Below, piece by piece: positions 10,287 to 22,679 of a stretch of 64,000 bases of DNA; positions within the stretch are counted from its first letter, which is position 1, and every line of letters begins with the position of its first letter. The notes beneath the pieces are model-generated. The model did not search any database. It had not been told where the DNA came from and worked only from the letters and a program-made list of their open reading frames with translations. Origin of the DNA: Hemerocallis citrina (Eukaryota; Streptophyta; Magnoliopsida; Asparagales; Asphodelaceae); NCBI GenBank assembly GCA_017893485.1, contig CM030364.1, forward strand, positions 250,283,122 through 250,347,121. Direction: 5' to 3'. The position numbers and the translations under genes are program-made.

Positions 10287-13200
10287 TCATACAAAAAGCT
10301 CAGGAAAATCCTTCTGCATGCGATCCTCTGGCTCCCAAGTAGCCTCCTCGAACTGCTGATTCCTCCACAGCACCTTGACCATAGGTATCACCTTGCTCCT
10401 AAGAACTTTCTCCCTACGATCAACGATCTCCACAGGCTGTTCTTTGTAACTCAAGTTCACCTATAGATCTTCAGGAATCTCTACCAACTGATGATTCTAA
10501 TCTGGCACATACTTCCTCAACAATGACACATGGAATACATCATGAACTTGTGCCAACTCCTCTGGAAGTTTCAATCTATATGCTGTCTTGCCAATTCGCT
10601 CCATGATCCTGTATGGCCCAATATACCTTGGCGCCAACTTGCCTCCCTTACCGAACCTGATCACTCCTTTGGTCGGAGACACCTTAAGGAAAACTGCATC
10701 CCCAACCTCAAACTCCAAGTCTCTTCGTCGAGTATCAGCATAACTCTTCTGCCGACTCTGAGCCTCGACTAACCTCTTGCGAATCAGCTCAATCTGCTCC
10801 GATGTCTGCTGCACGATCTCAGGACCATACATTTGCCTCTCGCCAACCTCGTACCAACAAATAGGTGTCTTGCACCTCCGCCCGTACAAAGCCTCATACG
10901 GTGCCATCCCAATACTCGCATGGTAACTGTTGTTATAAGCAAACTCAACCAAAGCCAAGTATCTCTCCCAACTACCACCGAAATCCATAACACAAGCCCT
11001 CAGCATGTCTTCCAGCACTCAATTCACCCTCTCTGTCTGACCATCGGTCTGTGGATGAAAAGCGGTACTGAAATCAGTTCTGGTGCCTAAAGCTGCTTGT
11101 AGGCTCTTCCAAAACCTTGAAGTGAACCTTGCATCTCTGTCGGATACAATCGACACAGGAACTCCATGAAGTCTCACAATTTCTCCAATGTACAACTCAG
11201 CCAATTTCTCCATCGACCAAGTAATCTTCATGGCTAGAAAGTGAGCCGACTTAGTCAAATGGTCCACGACAACCCAAATCGAGTCATTGCCCTTCGAACT
11301 CCTCGGCAAACCTGTGATGAAATCCATACTGATATTCTCCCATTTCCACTTCGGAATGGGCAACGGCTGTAACAAACCTCCAGGTCTCTGATTTTCTGCT
11401 TTGATCTGCTGACAAGTCGGACACCTTGCCACGAAATCTGCCACATCCCTCTTCATACCAGACCACCAAAAGTGCTGTTTGATGTCCCTGTACATCTTCG
11501 TGCCTCCAGGATAAACTGACAACAAGGTACTGTGTGCTTCCTGCAAGATACTATCTCTCAAATCTGCATTATCTGGAACACACAACCTCTCACCCAACCA
11601 AAGAATTCCATCTTGGACACGAAACTCTGATAGTCTGCCCTCTGAAACCTGTTGCAACATCTTCTGAATCTCTGAGTCTGATTTCTGACCTTCTACAATC
11701 CTCTCTCTCAAGGAAGGTTGCAGCCTCAATTGAGCCAAAGATGCTCCTAAACACTGCAGCAGCACCTCGATACCTGCCTGATCGATCTCTGCTGCCAACT
11801 CACTTCGAGTAGTGATCAAACTTGATAAACTACTCTTCCTGCTAAGCCCATCCGCCACCACATTCGCCTTGCCCGGATGATACTTGATCTCAGAACGAAT
11901 GTCTTCCAAAACTTCCAACCACCTTCTCTGCCAAAGATTTAGATCCTTCTGTTGATAAATGTACTTCAGGCTCTTGTGGTCAGTGTACATGTTAACCTTC
12001 TCACCATAAACATAATGCCTCCACTGCTTCAAGGCATAAATGATAGCTGCTAGCTCCAAATCATGCGTCGGATAATTCTTCTCATGCGAATGCAATTGCC
12101 TCGAACCATAAGCAATAACCTTGCCTTCTTGCATCAAGACACAACCCAAACCTCTGAGAGACGCATCACTGAAGATATCATAATCCTTCCCAGCTTATGG
12201 CAAAGCTAATATAGGTGCAGTAGTCAACCTTTCCTTTAACTCAAGGAAACTCTCTTCACACTTATCAGTCCATAAAAATGCCACATTCTTCCGGGTCAAA
12301 CCTGTCAAAGGAACTGCAATCTAAGAATAACCCTGGATGAATCTTCTGTAGTAACCAGCTAAACCCAAGAAACTTTTGACTTCCTTCACAGACGTTGGCC
12401 TGGGCCAATCCTTCACTGCTTCAACTTTCTGAGGATCAGTGGCCACTCCCTCCTTAGAAAGGATATGACCAAGGAAAGCTACCTCAGGCTTCCAAAACTC
12501 ACACTTCGACAACTTGGCATACAAGCTATGCTCCTGCAATTTCTGTAATACCGCTGTCAAGTGCATAGAATGCTCCTCCTCCGACTTCGAATACACCAAA
12601 ATATCGTCGATGAAAACCACCACGAAGGAGTCAATAAATGGCCTCAAAACCCGATTCATCATATCCATGAACACTGCTGGCGCATTCGTCAACCCTTAGA
12701 GTCCATGACGAGTCCTGAAAGCTGTCTTACTCACATCTTCCTCCTGGACTCAAACCTGATGATACCCTGACCTCAAATCAATCTTCGAAAAAGCAGCTGC
12801 TCCTCGAAGCCTGTCGAACAGATCATCAATCTGCGGCAGTGGATACTTGTTCTGAATAGTCACCCTATTCAACTCCCGGTAGTCAATGCACATCCTCATT
12901 GACCCATCCTTCTTTTTGACCAACAACACTGGCGCTCCCCACAGAGAAGAACTCGGCCTAATAAGCCCTTTGCTCAACAGCTCCACAAGGAGCTTCTTCA
13001 CTTCATCTTGCTCTACAGGTGCCATCCTGTACGGAGCCTTGGAAATCGGTGCACTCTCCGGCTGAACATTGATGCAAAACTCCACATCTCTCTGCAGCGG
13101 TAATCCTGGAAAATCATCTAAGAACACCTTAGGAAAATCTCGGACAACTGGAATGCCCTTGACTTCATCTGAAATAACCATCTTGGATACCATTGCAGCC

Positions 13201-13560
13201 ACCTTCGGAATCTTCTTCTTCCCTTGGAAAGTCACTGTGGGTCCACCTGGTGCTTTCACCAATGCCTCCTTCTGCTTGCATTCAATTGTGGCATTATATA
13301 TTGCCATCCAATCAATGCCCACGATGACATCCACACCCAAGACTTGCAGCTCGATCAAATCAATGCCGAACAACCTCCCACCAATCTCGATATCACAGTC
13401 CTCGTAATATCGATCAGCGATCAATTCTTCACCTGACGGCGTTGCCACCGACAATACCTTGCCTAGAAACAACTTAGGCTCCACACCTAAGATCTTCGCA
13501 AAATTTGGCGATACAAAAGTATGCGACGAACCAGTATCAAATAAAACCTTTGCCTTTATT
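10287..13560 (-). pseudogene. Gypsy pol: protease, RT, RNase H, integrase, chromodomain-like tail
   Basis: Read leftward: protease with [13 protein letters not shown] at about 13548-13510; RT with [32 protein letters not shown] (catalytic IDD) and [13 protein letters not shown]; RNase H with [10 protein letters not shown]; integrase with the HHCC-like [16 protein letters not shown], then [20 protein letters not shown] and [13 protein letters not shown]; and a tail TWEPEDRMQKDFPELFV like the group of gypsies with a C-terminal chromodomain. Breaks seen: stops near 12750 and 12695, a lost segment after FRTRHG in RT, stops near 12320 and 12195, one after TERVN at about 11018, and two near 10495 and 10460. 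Non-functional. Confidence 0.92.
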
Positions 13561-13727
13561 CCATTATTAAAACAATTCCTGTTACAAGAAGAGTGATACT
13601 CAATCTCCTATTATTCTCGAATAAAGGTTTTACTTATTACAATGATTTAAAAATAAAATCAGAATTCTTGCATACCCTGTATTACATCTTCCGAGTTACC
13701 CGCGTCCTCCTCGGTTAATGCAAATAC

Positions 13728-14747
13728 TCACCCTTGCCTCTGAAATTTGCTTCCACCCGAACCATCCTTCCTCAATTGTGGACAATGGGGCTTAGAATGT
13801 CCTGCCTGCTCACACTGGGAACAAATCTGCTTCGCTAACTTCGGACACACTGACCTATAATGACCTGCCTCCTTGCAGTAATAACAAGTCACTCCCTGAG
13901 TTGCAGATGCCTTCTGCACCGGATCACTGAACTTGATCTGCTTCGCGGGGAATCCCTTCCCACTCTGACCTGATGCTGGCCTCTTGTTCCGGTTCCATGT
14001 ATCTTGCCTCTTCTGGAACTGGTCCATGTCCTCCTCAGTCATAGCTGCTCTCCTGACCAGCTTGTCGAACCTTCTGATGCCCAACGGGATCATCCTCGAC
14101 CTCAAGTTTGGCCTCAAGCCCTGCTCAAACTTCTTGGCCTTCTTCGCCTCGTCAACGATCAACTCTGGTGCATACCTCGATAGCTGAGCAAATTTGGTCT
14201 CATACTCTCGCACGGTCATGCTGCCCTGCTGAAGATTTAGGAACTCTGTCGCCTTCTTCTCCTGAATATCTAGGGGAAAGAAGCGACCCCTGAATTCCTC
14301 CAGAAAAGCTTCCCAAGTCATCGGCTGGTTTCCCAAAGTCCTTTTCAGCGATTCCCACCAGACACCAGCGTCCTTTTCCAGTTGCATAGTAGCCAACTTC
14401 ACCTTATTGGCTACCGGAGTCTTCGATACCTCGAAGATTGTCTCCATCCTCCTAATCCAATCGTCAGCTGCATTTGGATCAGATTGCCCCTCAAAAACTG
14501 GCGGCCTTATCCTCTTAAAGGACTCGATTTGCTTGATAGGACCGACGTTAACCAATCCCTGTCCAGCTCCATGATTTTGCTGCTGATTCTGTTGTTGATT
14601 CTGACTTTGCGCCAAATTAAATGCCATTAGCGCATTCAGAGTCTGATACACCTTGGCGAATTCAGCCTCAAGATCAATTCCAGTTCCTCGAAAACTACCA
14701 GATCCATCCTCATTGTTACCACCATTCCTGGGCCTGGGTGCAACCAT
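13728..14747 (-). CDS. Gypsy gag (capsid and nucleocapsid)
   Basis: An open frame of 339 residues starting MVAPRPRNGG. Residues about 90-190 carry the retrotransposon gag domain (PPVFEGQSDPNAADDWIRRM, then KDAGVWWESLKRTLG, FLEEFRGRFFP, MTVREYETKFAQLSRYAPEL). The C-terminus has two zinc knuckles, CYYCKEAGHYRSVC and CSQCEQAGHSKPHC, which bind the RNA genome. It is the first gene after the primer site and is still open, unlike pol. Confidence 0.92.
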   Translation of the reverse strand: MVAPRPRNGGNNEDGSGSFRGTGIDLEAEFAKVYQTLNALMAFNLAQSQNQQQNQQQNHGAGQGLVNVGPIKQIESFKRIRPPVFEGQSDPNAADDWIRRMETIFEVSKTPVANKVKLATMQLEKDAGVWWESLKRTLGNQPMTWEAFLEEFRGRFFPLDIQEKKATEFLNLQQGSMTVREYETKFAQLSRYAPELIVDEAKKAKKFEQGLRPNLRSRMIPLGIRRFDKLVRRAAMTEEDMDQFQKRQDTWNRNKRPASGQSGKGFPAKQIKFSDPVQKASATQGVTCYYCKEAGHYRSVCPKLAKQICSQCEQAGHSKPHCPQLRKDGSGGSKFQRQG

Positions 14748-14965
14748 TCTGAATACTGCAAAACGAGGGAAAAGTTAGAGCATCACACACAATTCAAACT
14801 CACATCAATATCCTTTGGCAAAACTTCACTTGTATCCTAAAGGTAAAACATCATGTTTCAGTTCTATGTGGTACTCACTCTTTAATGTCCACACCTAGGT
14901 ACTCACACTCTAGTGTCCACACCTAGGTTATTTTTATGTCATGTTTATTATTACTATTGAAGCAT

Positions 14966-14977
14966 GCTCTGATACCA
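14966..14977 (-). other. Gypsy primer-binding site (initiator Met-tRNA)
   Basis: Minus-strand TGGTATCAGAGC, complementary to the 3' end of plant initiator methionine tRNA, lies five bases inside the 5' LTR. Confidence 0.9.
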
Positions 14978-14982
14978 ATCTC

Positions 14983-17905
14983 TGTAGCGCCCCGAATTTC
15001 TAATATAATATCTTAGAAAATACGTGGCACAATCCCAGCATCAACTTCAATGTAACATTAAACACAACCAACACCAATTAAATTTTCAACTTTTATTACA
15101 ATAATCTTTTACATAGCACAGCGGAATTTAAAACATCTCAAATCATAATTTTCTTTCATTCACAACACAGTCTTTTTACAACACTGCTTTACAAATTTAC
15201 ACAAACTCTACTAAATCAATTTATCTCAAAACTAACTCAAGCATCCACACCTCCAAACTCTAAGCAACAACCTGCAACACATGAGGCTAGAGATGATCCC
15301 TAACCCCCAAAACTAAAGGGGTCAGCCATAAATGGTGTGAGTGACATAAAAGCAAACAACATAAATGAACATTAAGCATGGATTCTTAAACAACATGTAA
15401 TAAACAAGAATACCTAAAATATGACATCGCTAGGAAACATGTAAACTACAAGTGAAACTAAACTAAGTGTCAAGTGTAGAAAACAGGAAAACCACGTGCA
15501 TAAAACCGAGTCAGGAAAACACAATTTCTATATGCAGACTCTCTAATGCATACTTGTTGAAGTCTATGCATCCCACTCTACATAGGTTCGGTGCAAGCCC
15601 TTAACGTCTTCACTTCATAGGGTTCAATCCCCCGCTATGCAACTAATCCTATCACGATGACTACTACGAGATAAAGATAAACAGTGAGCATTAGCCAATG
15701 CCCGATAATTCTGGAGATAAATCCCACACCACAGGTATTTTACATGGATAATTCCGGAGATCATCCCACACCGAAACATTGACACATCATCACACGAATA
15801 CCACATGTGTGTCGCCTCAACCCGATAATTCCGGAGATCAATCTCATACCACAAGTAATCACCTGGATAATTCCGGAGATATATCCCACACCACAGGTAA
15901 TTTACCTGGATAATTCCGGAGATAGATCCCACACCACAAGTAAGTTACTTGGATAATTTCGGAGATTAAATCCCACACCGAAAGCCATACTGAGGTACAT
16001 AACTCATGTTCCCGTTCATCATATCACCACCAGTGCATGTCCTTATCATTTTTGGGTTATTTAATTACTTAACGAATCTCTTAGAGTTGGTGTACCCTAC
16101 CGGACTTAACTCAAAACTGAACAACTGGAATGCCTCAACAGGCCTCAACAAAAGAACTCAAGTGTCGGTATACTAGGGTCACACACACCCTCTAGTGACT
16201 CAAACTCAAATATCTCAACCAATCTTACTTCATAAACTGCTCAACTTAACATCTTGAAAACATAAGTTCAATAGGAGATAAGGCATAAGTAGTAATAGAT
16301 CAAAATATCTAGAGAATAAACCATTTGGAAGAACCCTCATAAATATAAAAATACATCAGTACCAGTCGACTATAGAAAGTATAAGTCGACTGTCCAGAAA
16401 GAAAGTTCCATGATTTTAAGAAAATAAGCTAAGTGTTATAAGTTGACTTATAAAAATCATAAGTCGACTTACCAGAGAATATAAGTTGACTTATAAAAGT
16501 CATAAGTCGACTTACCAGGGAATATAAGTTGACTTATAAAAAAACATAAGTCGACTTACCAGAGAGAAATTCCAGAAATCTTTAAGAAAATATTCTAAGT
16601 GTTATAAGTCGACTTACCAGAGAGGAAACTATGATAACTTTAAAAATAAATTCTAAGTGTACCAGTCGACTGAAAAGCTCCTAAGTCGACTGTCCAGGAC
16701 GGATTTTCAAGAAAACTAAAGATCTAGCAGCTGGGTCGTGCCAGTCGACTGAAAGGTCTGACAGTCGACTGTCGGCCTACAGTCTGCCTAATTTTGGTTG
16801 TACATGATAATAAAAATTAGAGTTTTCTAAAAGAAATCATTGTTTATGAAAATAATTCGTATTCAGGTAAAAATGACAATCTCAAAGTATCCTCAGATTG
16901 GATACATTACTCAAATCAACCCATGTCTCAAAACTCAAGTTCTCATGTTCTAAATTCCTAATTCTTCCATTAGGGTTTCTCAATACTGAATCTCTTTCAC
17001 AACTCAAAACCAAAATCTGATTTGTATCCACGAGATCCAGATGTTCATCCATCCAATCCCTTATTATCATAACCATACTCATATCTTAAACATGCTTTCT
17101 AGCAATACAAATTTATAAACCAAGATCTACTAAACATTCATAGATTTCACGTACATAATACGACAACAATCATTGCATCGCTCAAACAAACATGTCCAAA
17201 CAAACTACGGAACAATCATTCACATAAGTCGAAACAACAACCAAATCTACAACATTTACATAAAGCAAACAACAAACAATTTTACATCACTCACCTTTAG
17301 AAACAACGAGATCCAACAATAAAACCTCTCCTTTTGCGAGATCCAAAACCTCCTCTTGATCCTCCCAAGAAAAATCACAAAATTCTATATTGTGCAGCGA
17401 ATGACGGCTGCATTTTCTTTTAAATACCCGGGGTAAGAAGTTTAGGGTTTTCCAAACACTTTTGCAAAATGATCCCTTCAAAATACAACTTCATATATAT
17501 AGCTCTATTCTTGGAAATTCAATAAAATTCATTTAAATTAGGATTTAAAAGAAAAATATACTCATTAATCACAACCGGTACTGTTCAAAATGTCCAGAAA
17601 GTAAATTTTACATTTTAACCCCTAAAAATGACAAATTTGCAAAAAGGTCCTTCTTTTCTCAAAATTTGCAAATAGATCCAATTAATTTCAGAAAAATCTG
17701 CAAAAATACTAAATAAATCCCAAATATTAAATAATGATTTTTCATGAGGAAAACTTGATTTTCAAACTTCTCAAAAAAGTATTTGCACGTGTTTTGCACG
17801 TGTAAAAAGATAAATTTTTCTGAAAATATTCATAAATTCTCCAAAAATCATTTGTCATTTATAAACCTTTAAAAATAATATTTAAAAAAAATACGGGGTT
17901 CTACA
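14983..17905 (-). repeat. Gypsy 5' LTR, complete (2923 bp)
   Basis: Plus-strand ends are TGTAGCGCCCCG and GGGGTTCTACA. It aligns to 7281-10083 with scattered substitutions and one missing sub-repeat in the GTCGAC array. The flank right of it (17906 on) is copia reverse transcriptase. No target-site duplication can be read because the other border is deleted. Confidence 0.9.
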
Positions 17906-18315
17906 TGTAGACACAAGGTTCATCTTCGTTCTTGATGAAACCAAACTCTCTGATTGCATCATCGAAACGAATATTCCAGCTTCTAGAATCTTGCTTTAAT
18001 CCATAAATGGATCGTTGCAGCTTACACATTTTTCCAGCATCCTCTGGAGTGAAAAAACCCTCAGGTTATGTCATGTACACTTCCTCAAGAAGATTTCTAT
18101 TTAGGAAAACAGTTTTGACATCCATCTACCAAATTTCATATTCCTGGGATGCAATAGCAAGCAAGATCCGAATAAATTTAAATATGGTAACTGGAGAAAA
18201 AGTCTTATCATAATCTACACCAATAACTTGCTTGAAACATTTAGCTACCAACCGCCCCTTAAAGGTATGCATGTTACCATTCATGTCTTTCTCTCTACAT
18301 TCTGATTGTAATCAT
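17906..18315 (-). pseudogene. Copia reverse transcriptase N-terminal part (remnant)
   Basis: Minus-strand reading gives HTFKGRLVAKCFKQVIGVDY, KTFSPVTIFKFIRILLAIA, MDVKTVFLNRNLLEEVYM, KMCKLQRSIYGLKQDSRSW and FIKNEDEPCVY, the first half of a copia RT. It has at least one stop. It belongs to the same element as 5264-7280. The segment holding the YVDD box and most of the connection to RNase H (roughly 500 bp) is absent. The upstream part is cut at about 18315 beside the TRIM. Confidence 0.85.
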
Positions 18316-18326
18316 TTCTCTCTAGC

Positions 18327-19056
18327 CTATAAAAAGAATGAATTAATTACTATGGGGCCATGGTGTTCATGGTAGGTGATGGTGACATAGTCCCACATGG
18401 AAGTTGAGTTAGGATTATATGTGTATATATTAGGAAGCCTATGATCAAGAAGCACCAACTAGTCAGGACACCTACTGAGAGACAGTCTGTGGTGGGCAGT
18501 TGTTGGAATTTGTTTGAGCAGAGCCCGGGGCGTTACAAATGGTATCAGAGCCGACTTTCGACACCAATTGTGGGTAAGAGTGGGTGAGATATACGCATGG
18601 CTGAGGACAGTACGCTGGTAGAGAGACCAGGAGTAGTACGCTAGCAGGGTAATCCACTCCACATCGGCTAGAAAGGCGATCACGTATCAGCTTGCTGATT
18701 CTGGGCTCAGCGAGGATGTTGAGTTCTTAAGGTCAGGTTTATGTAATATCCTGTATAAGATGGGCCTTCATGGTGGGCTTCATGGTGGTCTTAGTAATTA
18801 ATTCATGGTTAGATGGACCTATAGATTTGGTAGTGTATGTATAAAGCCTATAGAAAGAATAAATTAATTACTGTGGGGCCATGTTGTTCATGGTAGGGGT
18901 GGTGACTTAGTTTCACATGGAAGGTGAGTTAGGATTGTGTGTGTATATATTAGAAAGCCTATGATCAAGATGCACCAACTAGTCATGACACCTTTGAGAG
19001 GCAGCCTGTGGTGTGCAGTTGTTAGAATTTGTTTGAGCAGGGCCCGGGGCGTTACA
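18327..19056 (+). mobile_element. TRIM-like miniature LTR retrotransposon
   Basis: The second LTR is complete at 18742-19056 (315 bp, TGTAATATCC..GGGGCGTTACA). The first LTR, 18327-18537, is the same sequence without its first about 105 bp. Between them are only 204 bp: a Met-tRNA primer site TGGTATCAGAGC at 18540-18551, no gene, and a purine-rich AAGGTCAGGTTTA before the second LTR. A CTATAAAAAG box lies at the start of the surviving first LTR. This is the layout of non-autonomous TRIMs. It interrupts the plant-mobile-domain pseudogene on its right. Confidence 0.8.
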
Positions 19057-20552
19057 CTGCTCTACAGGAATGACGAATTGCGATGCTTCGACAGGTGGAA
19101 GATTATTAGTACTAAATGACATTACACGCATGAGAGGAGGTGAGTCTTTTGGGATAGTAATTATTCCAGTAAGTTGGCAAAAATAACGATCACCAAGATA
19201 CCATACACCCTGTATCAAATGATTACGTTAGCAGCTAACCAAACTGTTTAATAAAAGAACATGAAATATTATTATTATGCGAACAGTACAATAAAAAATA
19301 CCTGGTTCGAATACGTAAAAATATGTCTCGATACCGTGAAATAAAGTTGGAAACTTCAATATTATATACGTTTTAAAATGATGACCCATTATATGGCTGC
19401 CAAATGATAGAGGATGAAGTACGCATCTCTAGCTTATCACGGGTCATCGATTGATTGTATCTAATATCAGATCGACCTGAATCCAAGAATTCTCGATTCC
19501 ATCGCAATATTTTATTGCCAATTGTCAGCATTAGTCATGAGAGTATCCATAGGGATGTTCCTATCTCTAACTAGAACGCAACAATTTGTGTATTCGTAAG
19601 CCCAATACTGTAGAAAGAAATTTCAAATATGTTACAAACAGACCAATTGAAATAATATGATGCCATTATTGGACTAAAATTAATATTAAATAGATTTGAG
19701 TACCTCGAGTACTTGCCACGGCCTATTAAATGACTTGACTATAAGTCTGCTACATGTGTCTAAAGACAAATACAGCAGAGCCAATGCATGACTACCCAAA
19801 TCGTATTTGAAAACTAAATTAAGATCTTCAAATGCGGCTAGCCAAACACATTTGACTAACCCAAAATCATTAGGATAAAGAAATGCACCAAGGAAGAACA
19901 AAAGAAAGCTCATGTAATCCTAACTGTTAGTGCAAAATCGGTTTCAGCTGCTTCAATCAAACTATTGGTAAAATAACGTTTGAAAAATGGCAGCGTATAC
20001 TTTGGATTTCCAATCATCTTAAGTTATTTCCGAAATGAGGTGAGTCTGAATAATTTCAAAATTATATGGCTCAACGTTACACGGAGGCAACTCACCGATA
20101 CCGATAGAAATACCTGTTAGCATAACTCAATCCAACAGAGTGAAACCCAACTCACCGCATGGTAGGTGAAAAGTGTGGGTCGTGACCCACCATCTCTCTA
20201 CCAATGCCTTGACAGGCCGCATAGACGACCTATTTGTATTAATATTCATGAAACGGTGTCATCCCGCCTGCTCGACTAGTTGTTTAATTAATGGAATACG
20301 TGAGCAGTATTTATTATAGATCTTGATTGGCTTCCTCCAATTTTCCCTAAATTGACAAAATCCACCCTTAGGATTAACAATAATATATTTAAAAATATGA
20401 TTGGAATCGTCTACTACCCGATTCCAATTGGATTGATCAGTGAAGTCAACAGTCGGATTTTCCCCTTCTGCTTCGTTGCTCGAGTTGCCATGAACTGGCC
20501 ATTGTGCCCTCTTTGATTTCAACCGACCAATAAATTTTTTTATCGAAGACAT
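19057..20552 (-). pseudogene. Plant mobile domain (MAIN-like) gene, broken
   Basis: The first open frame (20552-20259) starts MSSIKKFIGRLKSKRAQWPV and ends RIPLIKQLVEQAG. After two small frameshifts the reading resumes with MRPVKALVERWWVTTHTFHL, then PCGELGFTLLD and LTGISIGIGELPP. Farther left come SFLLFFLGAFLYPNDFG, HALALLYLSLDTCSRLIV, a YWAYEYTN segment near 19600 and VWYLGDRYFCQLTGIITIPK near 19200. The order and motifs (LVERW..THTFHLP, FLLFFLG..LYP, ALALLYL, WAYEY) match the plant mobile domain found in MAIN/MAIL proteins and in related transposases. Frameshifts and stops, plus the TRIM at the 3' end, indicate a pseudogene. True introns cannot be excluded for some breaks. Confidence 0.65.
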
Positions 20553-21315
20553 TGGCTAATGTAGAGGAAATTAATACTTTTATAATATTTTGGGATTGGT
20601 GTGCTGAATTGAGATTGCTAATAGAAACTATTCAGTGAGCTAAATGAAAAATAGAGAGTGAGATGACCGATTAGAGAAGAGTGCAGCTCGGTTTGTAGAT
20701 ATTGAGCTAATATAGTTAGAGTGAGATGAGAGATTATTGAGAAGGGTATAGAGAAGGGTCAAGATTGCATTTTTTATAGTTGATAGAAACATGCAGAATA
20801 AATAGGAACAAGAGTAGGGGCAAAATGGTCCAAATTTAAAATCAAAAGCCCCAAATACCGGATAAATTAACGAAAAAAGGAAAAAATGGCCTAAAATGCT
20901 GGAAGAAACCCTAAGTTTCATCTGATGCATTTGAAAAGTTCCAAAAGCTTAGAGATATATATTTTTTCGCTTCGACGAGGCTTCATGTTGCGTCCGCCAG
21001 TTTAAATTATTAAAATATTCAATTAATTTCTTACAAATGCTTTCAAACAAACTTTTTCCACTTCATGTTGAGATCATATTTTATTTATCTTCGCTATATT
21101 ATAGCATTTCACGACTGCAGGAAACAACACTTTGCTATATGTATAATATGCATTTTGCTATTTTTTTACCTTTCATGACTGTGGATGCTCTAACAACAGA
21201 GAAATCATCTAATATCTAGAACCATAGAAATCATCTAATACTAGAGCCTCCAACCTTTAATCATCTAACAATGCTTGTGTCGGGGTGTTGGGGAGGAATA
21301 CACATTGAACACCAC
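20553..21315. other. Spacer upstream of the mobile-domain gene, with a half MITE end
   Basis: AT-rich DNA. At about 21180-21195 the sequence GACTGTGGATGCTCTAAC repeats the right end of the Harbinger MITE at 2919-3585, but no matching left end was found, so it is at most a MITE fragment. No other gene or repeat is supported. Confidence 0.4.
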
Positions 21316-22671
21316 CAGTGCCGAACCTGAGATTTTAAGACCCGAGCCGAACTCCAAAAATGATGTCCTCAAAACTTAATGTTCATATTTTTTTCATCAA
21401 CGATAATACAGTAATATTATCAAAACAAAATTCAAAAAAATAAAACAATAGACAAAATATACTATCCAAAATAATATATGTTATAATTAAATACTAATAA
21501 ATCTGAAGATGTTTCAAACCAAAAAAAAATAAACTTGATATTCTAGACCAATACATAAAATAAAAAAAAGCTAATAATGTTTGGGTAATTCATAATGATA
21601 ATAATAAAAAAGAAAAAATACTTAGGCCACCAAATGCTTCCTCAAAGGCATCACATAGTCACTTAAATATCACTCGTCACGTAGTTTTGGAGGCAAAAGT
21701 ATTGATTAAGTATGCATGATCAACTTTCTCAACCACTTTTTTCTCGATGGATAACATAACCAAGCCATATCAATTTTTTACTAATTATCTTGATTTTTAT
21801 TTCAACTTAATTTTATCCAAAACTAAACAGAATTTAGAAATTTGAAGGGGGAACGATGATAATCGTACCTACTCGGCTATCCACAATTCAGAAGAATTGC
21901 TGACTTGAAAAAATTGACTTTTTGAGAAATTTCCTATAAAGAGAAAGAGTGATAACCAAATTTAAGTAACATACAGTAATTTGAAATTAGAACTAAGAAG
22001 AAGGAAAAGATGAGAAGTTAACCTACTAGTCTACTAGGGTTGTGAGAAAAATCACCAAATTGCTATTTGCTGCAAAAATTGTAAACCCTAAAAGGAGGCT
22101 ACAAAAATTATAGAGAGGGGATGAAGAACATACAGTAATTTGAAATTAAAACTAGGAAGGAGGAAAAGATGCTTCTAGTGCTACTAGGGTTTTGAGAAAA
22201 TCACCAAATTGCTATTTGCTACAAAAACTGAAACCGTAAAAGGAGGCAACAAAAATTATAGAAAAATGATGAAGAACTTACTGTTGAATGTGGAAGATAG
22301 CGGGGCCCACTTTTAGAAGATAAAAATTAGTGAGGCGCATAAAAAAGCTAGTGGGGCCCGCTTTTGGGAAAAAAATGTATTCAGCTAGGCCCATTAAATA
22401 ACAAAGAAGACTAAAAAATTGGGGCCCGCTTTTGGAAAAAAACATATTCAGTTACGCCCATTAAAAAAAAGACTAAAAAATTAGAAAGAAATGGCAACAA
22501 GAGGGCTCAAACGTGTCACATCTTGTGGGTTTTTAATAATTACACTCTAACCAATCCATCCGGTTGGATATATTGTGATATAGTTGTAAGTATTTTGGGG
22601 CCTCCAAAAATGGCCAAAAATCAGGGGCCTGAGGCAGCCGCATCTCACACCTCATATCAGTTCTGGGTCTG
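21316..22671. mobile_element. Non-autonomous hAT-type transposon
   Basis: The left end CAGTGCCGAACCTGA and right end (complement) CAGACCCAGAACTGA are imperfect inverted repeats of hAT type. They are flanked by AACACCAC (21308-21315) and AACACTAC (22672-22679), an 8-bp target duplication with one change. The 1356-bp body has no transposase. It contains a tandem duplication of about 155 bp (about 21968-22280, unit with ACAGTAATTTGAAATTA..CTACTAGGGTT..CAAATTGCTATTTGCT) and three GGGGCCC(A/G)CTTTT repeats at 22303-22440. Confidence 0.78.
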
Positions 22672-22679
22672 AACACTAC

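Larger units (their letters stand above)
7281..17905 (-). mobile_element. Chromodomain gypsy retrotransposon (Tekay/Del-like)
   Basis: A nearly complete Ty3-gypsy element on the minus strand: 5' LTR (14983-17905), Met-tRNA primer site (14966-14977), gag (13728-14747), pol with protease, RT, RNase H, integrase and a chromodomain-like tail (10287-13560), polypurine tract (10084-10096) and 3' LTR (7281-10083). The two LTRs are near identical where they align, so the insertion is fairly young. The 3' LTR lacks the first about 142 bp of its outer end. Pol contains several stop codons and one internal deletion, so this copy cannot be autonomous. It sits inside a copia element. Confidence 0.9.

Noticed and set aside
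10530..14630. Plus-strand open frames across the gypsy pol and gag
   Set aside because: They are antisense shadows of the minus-strand retrotransposon genes.
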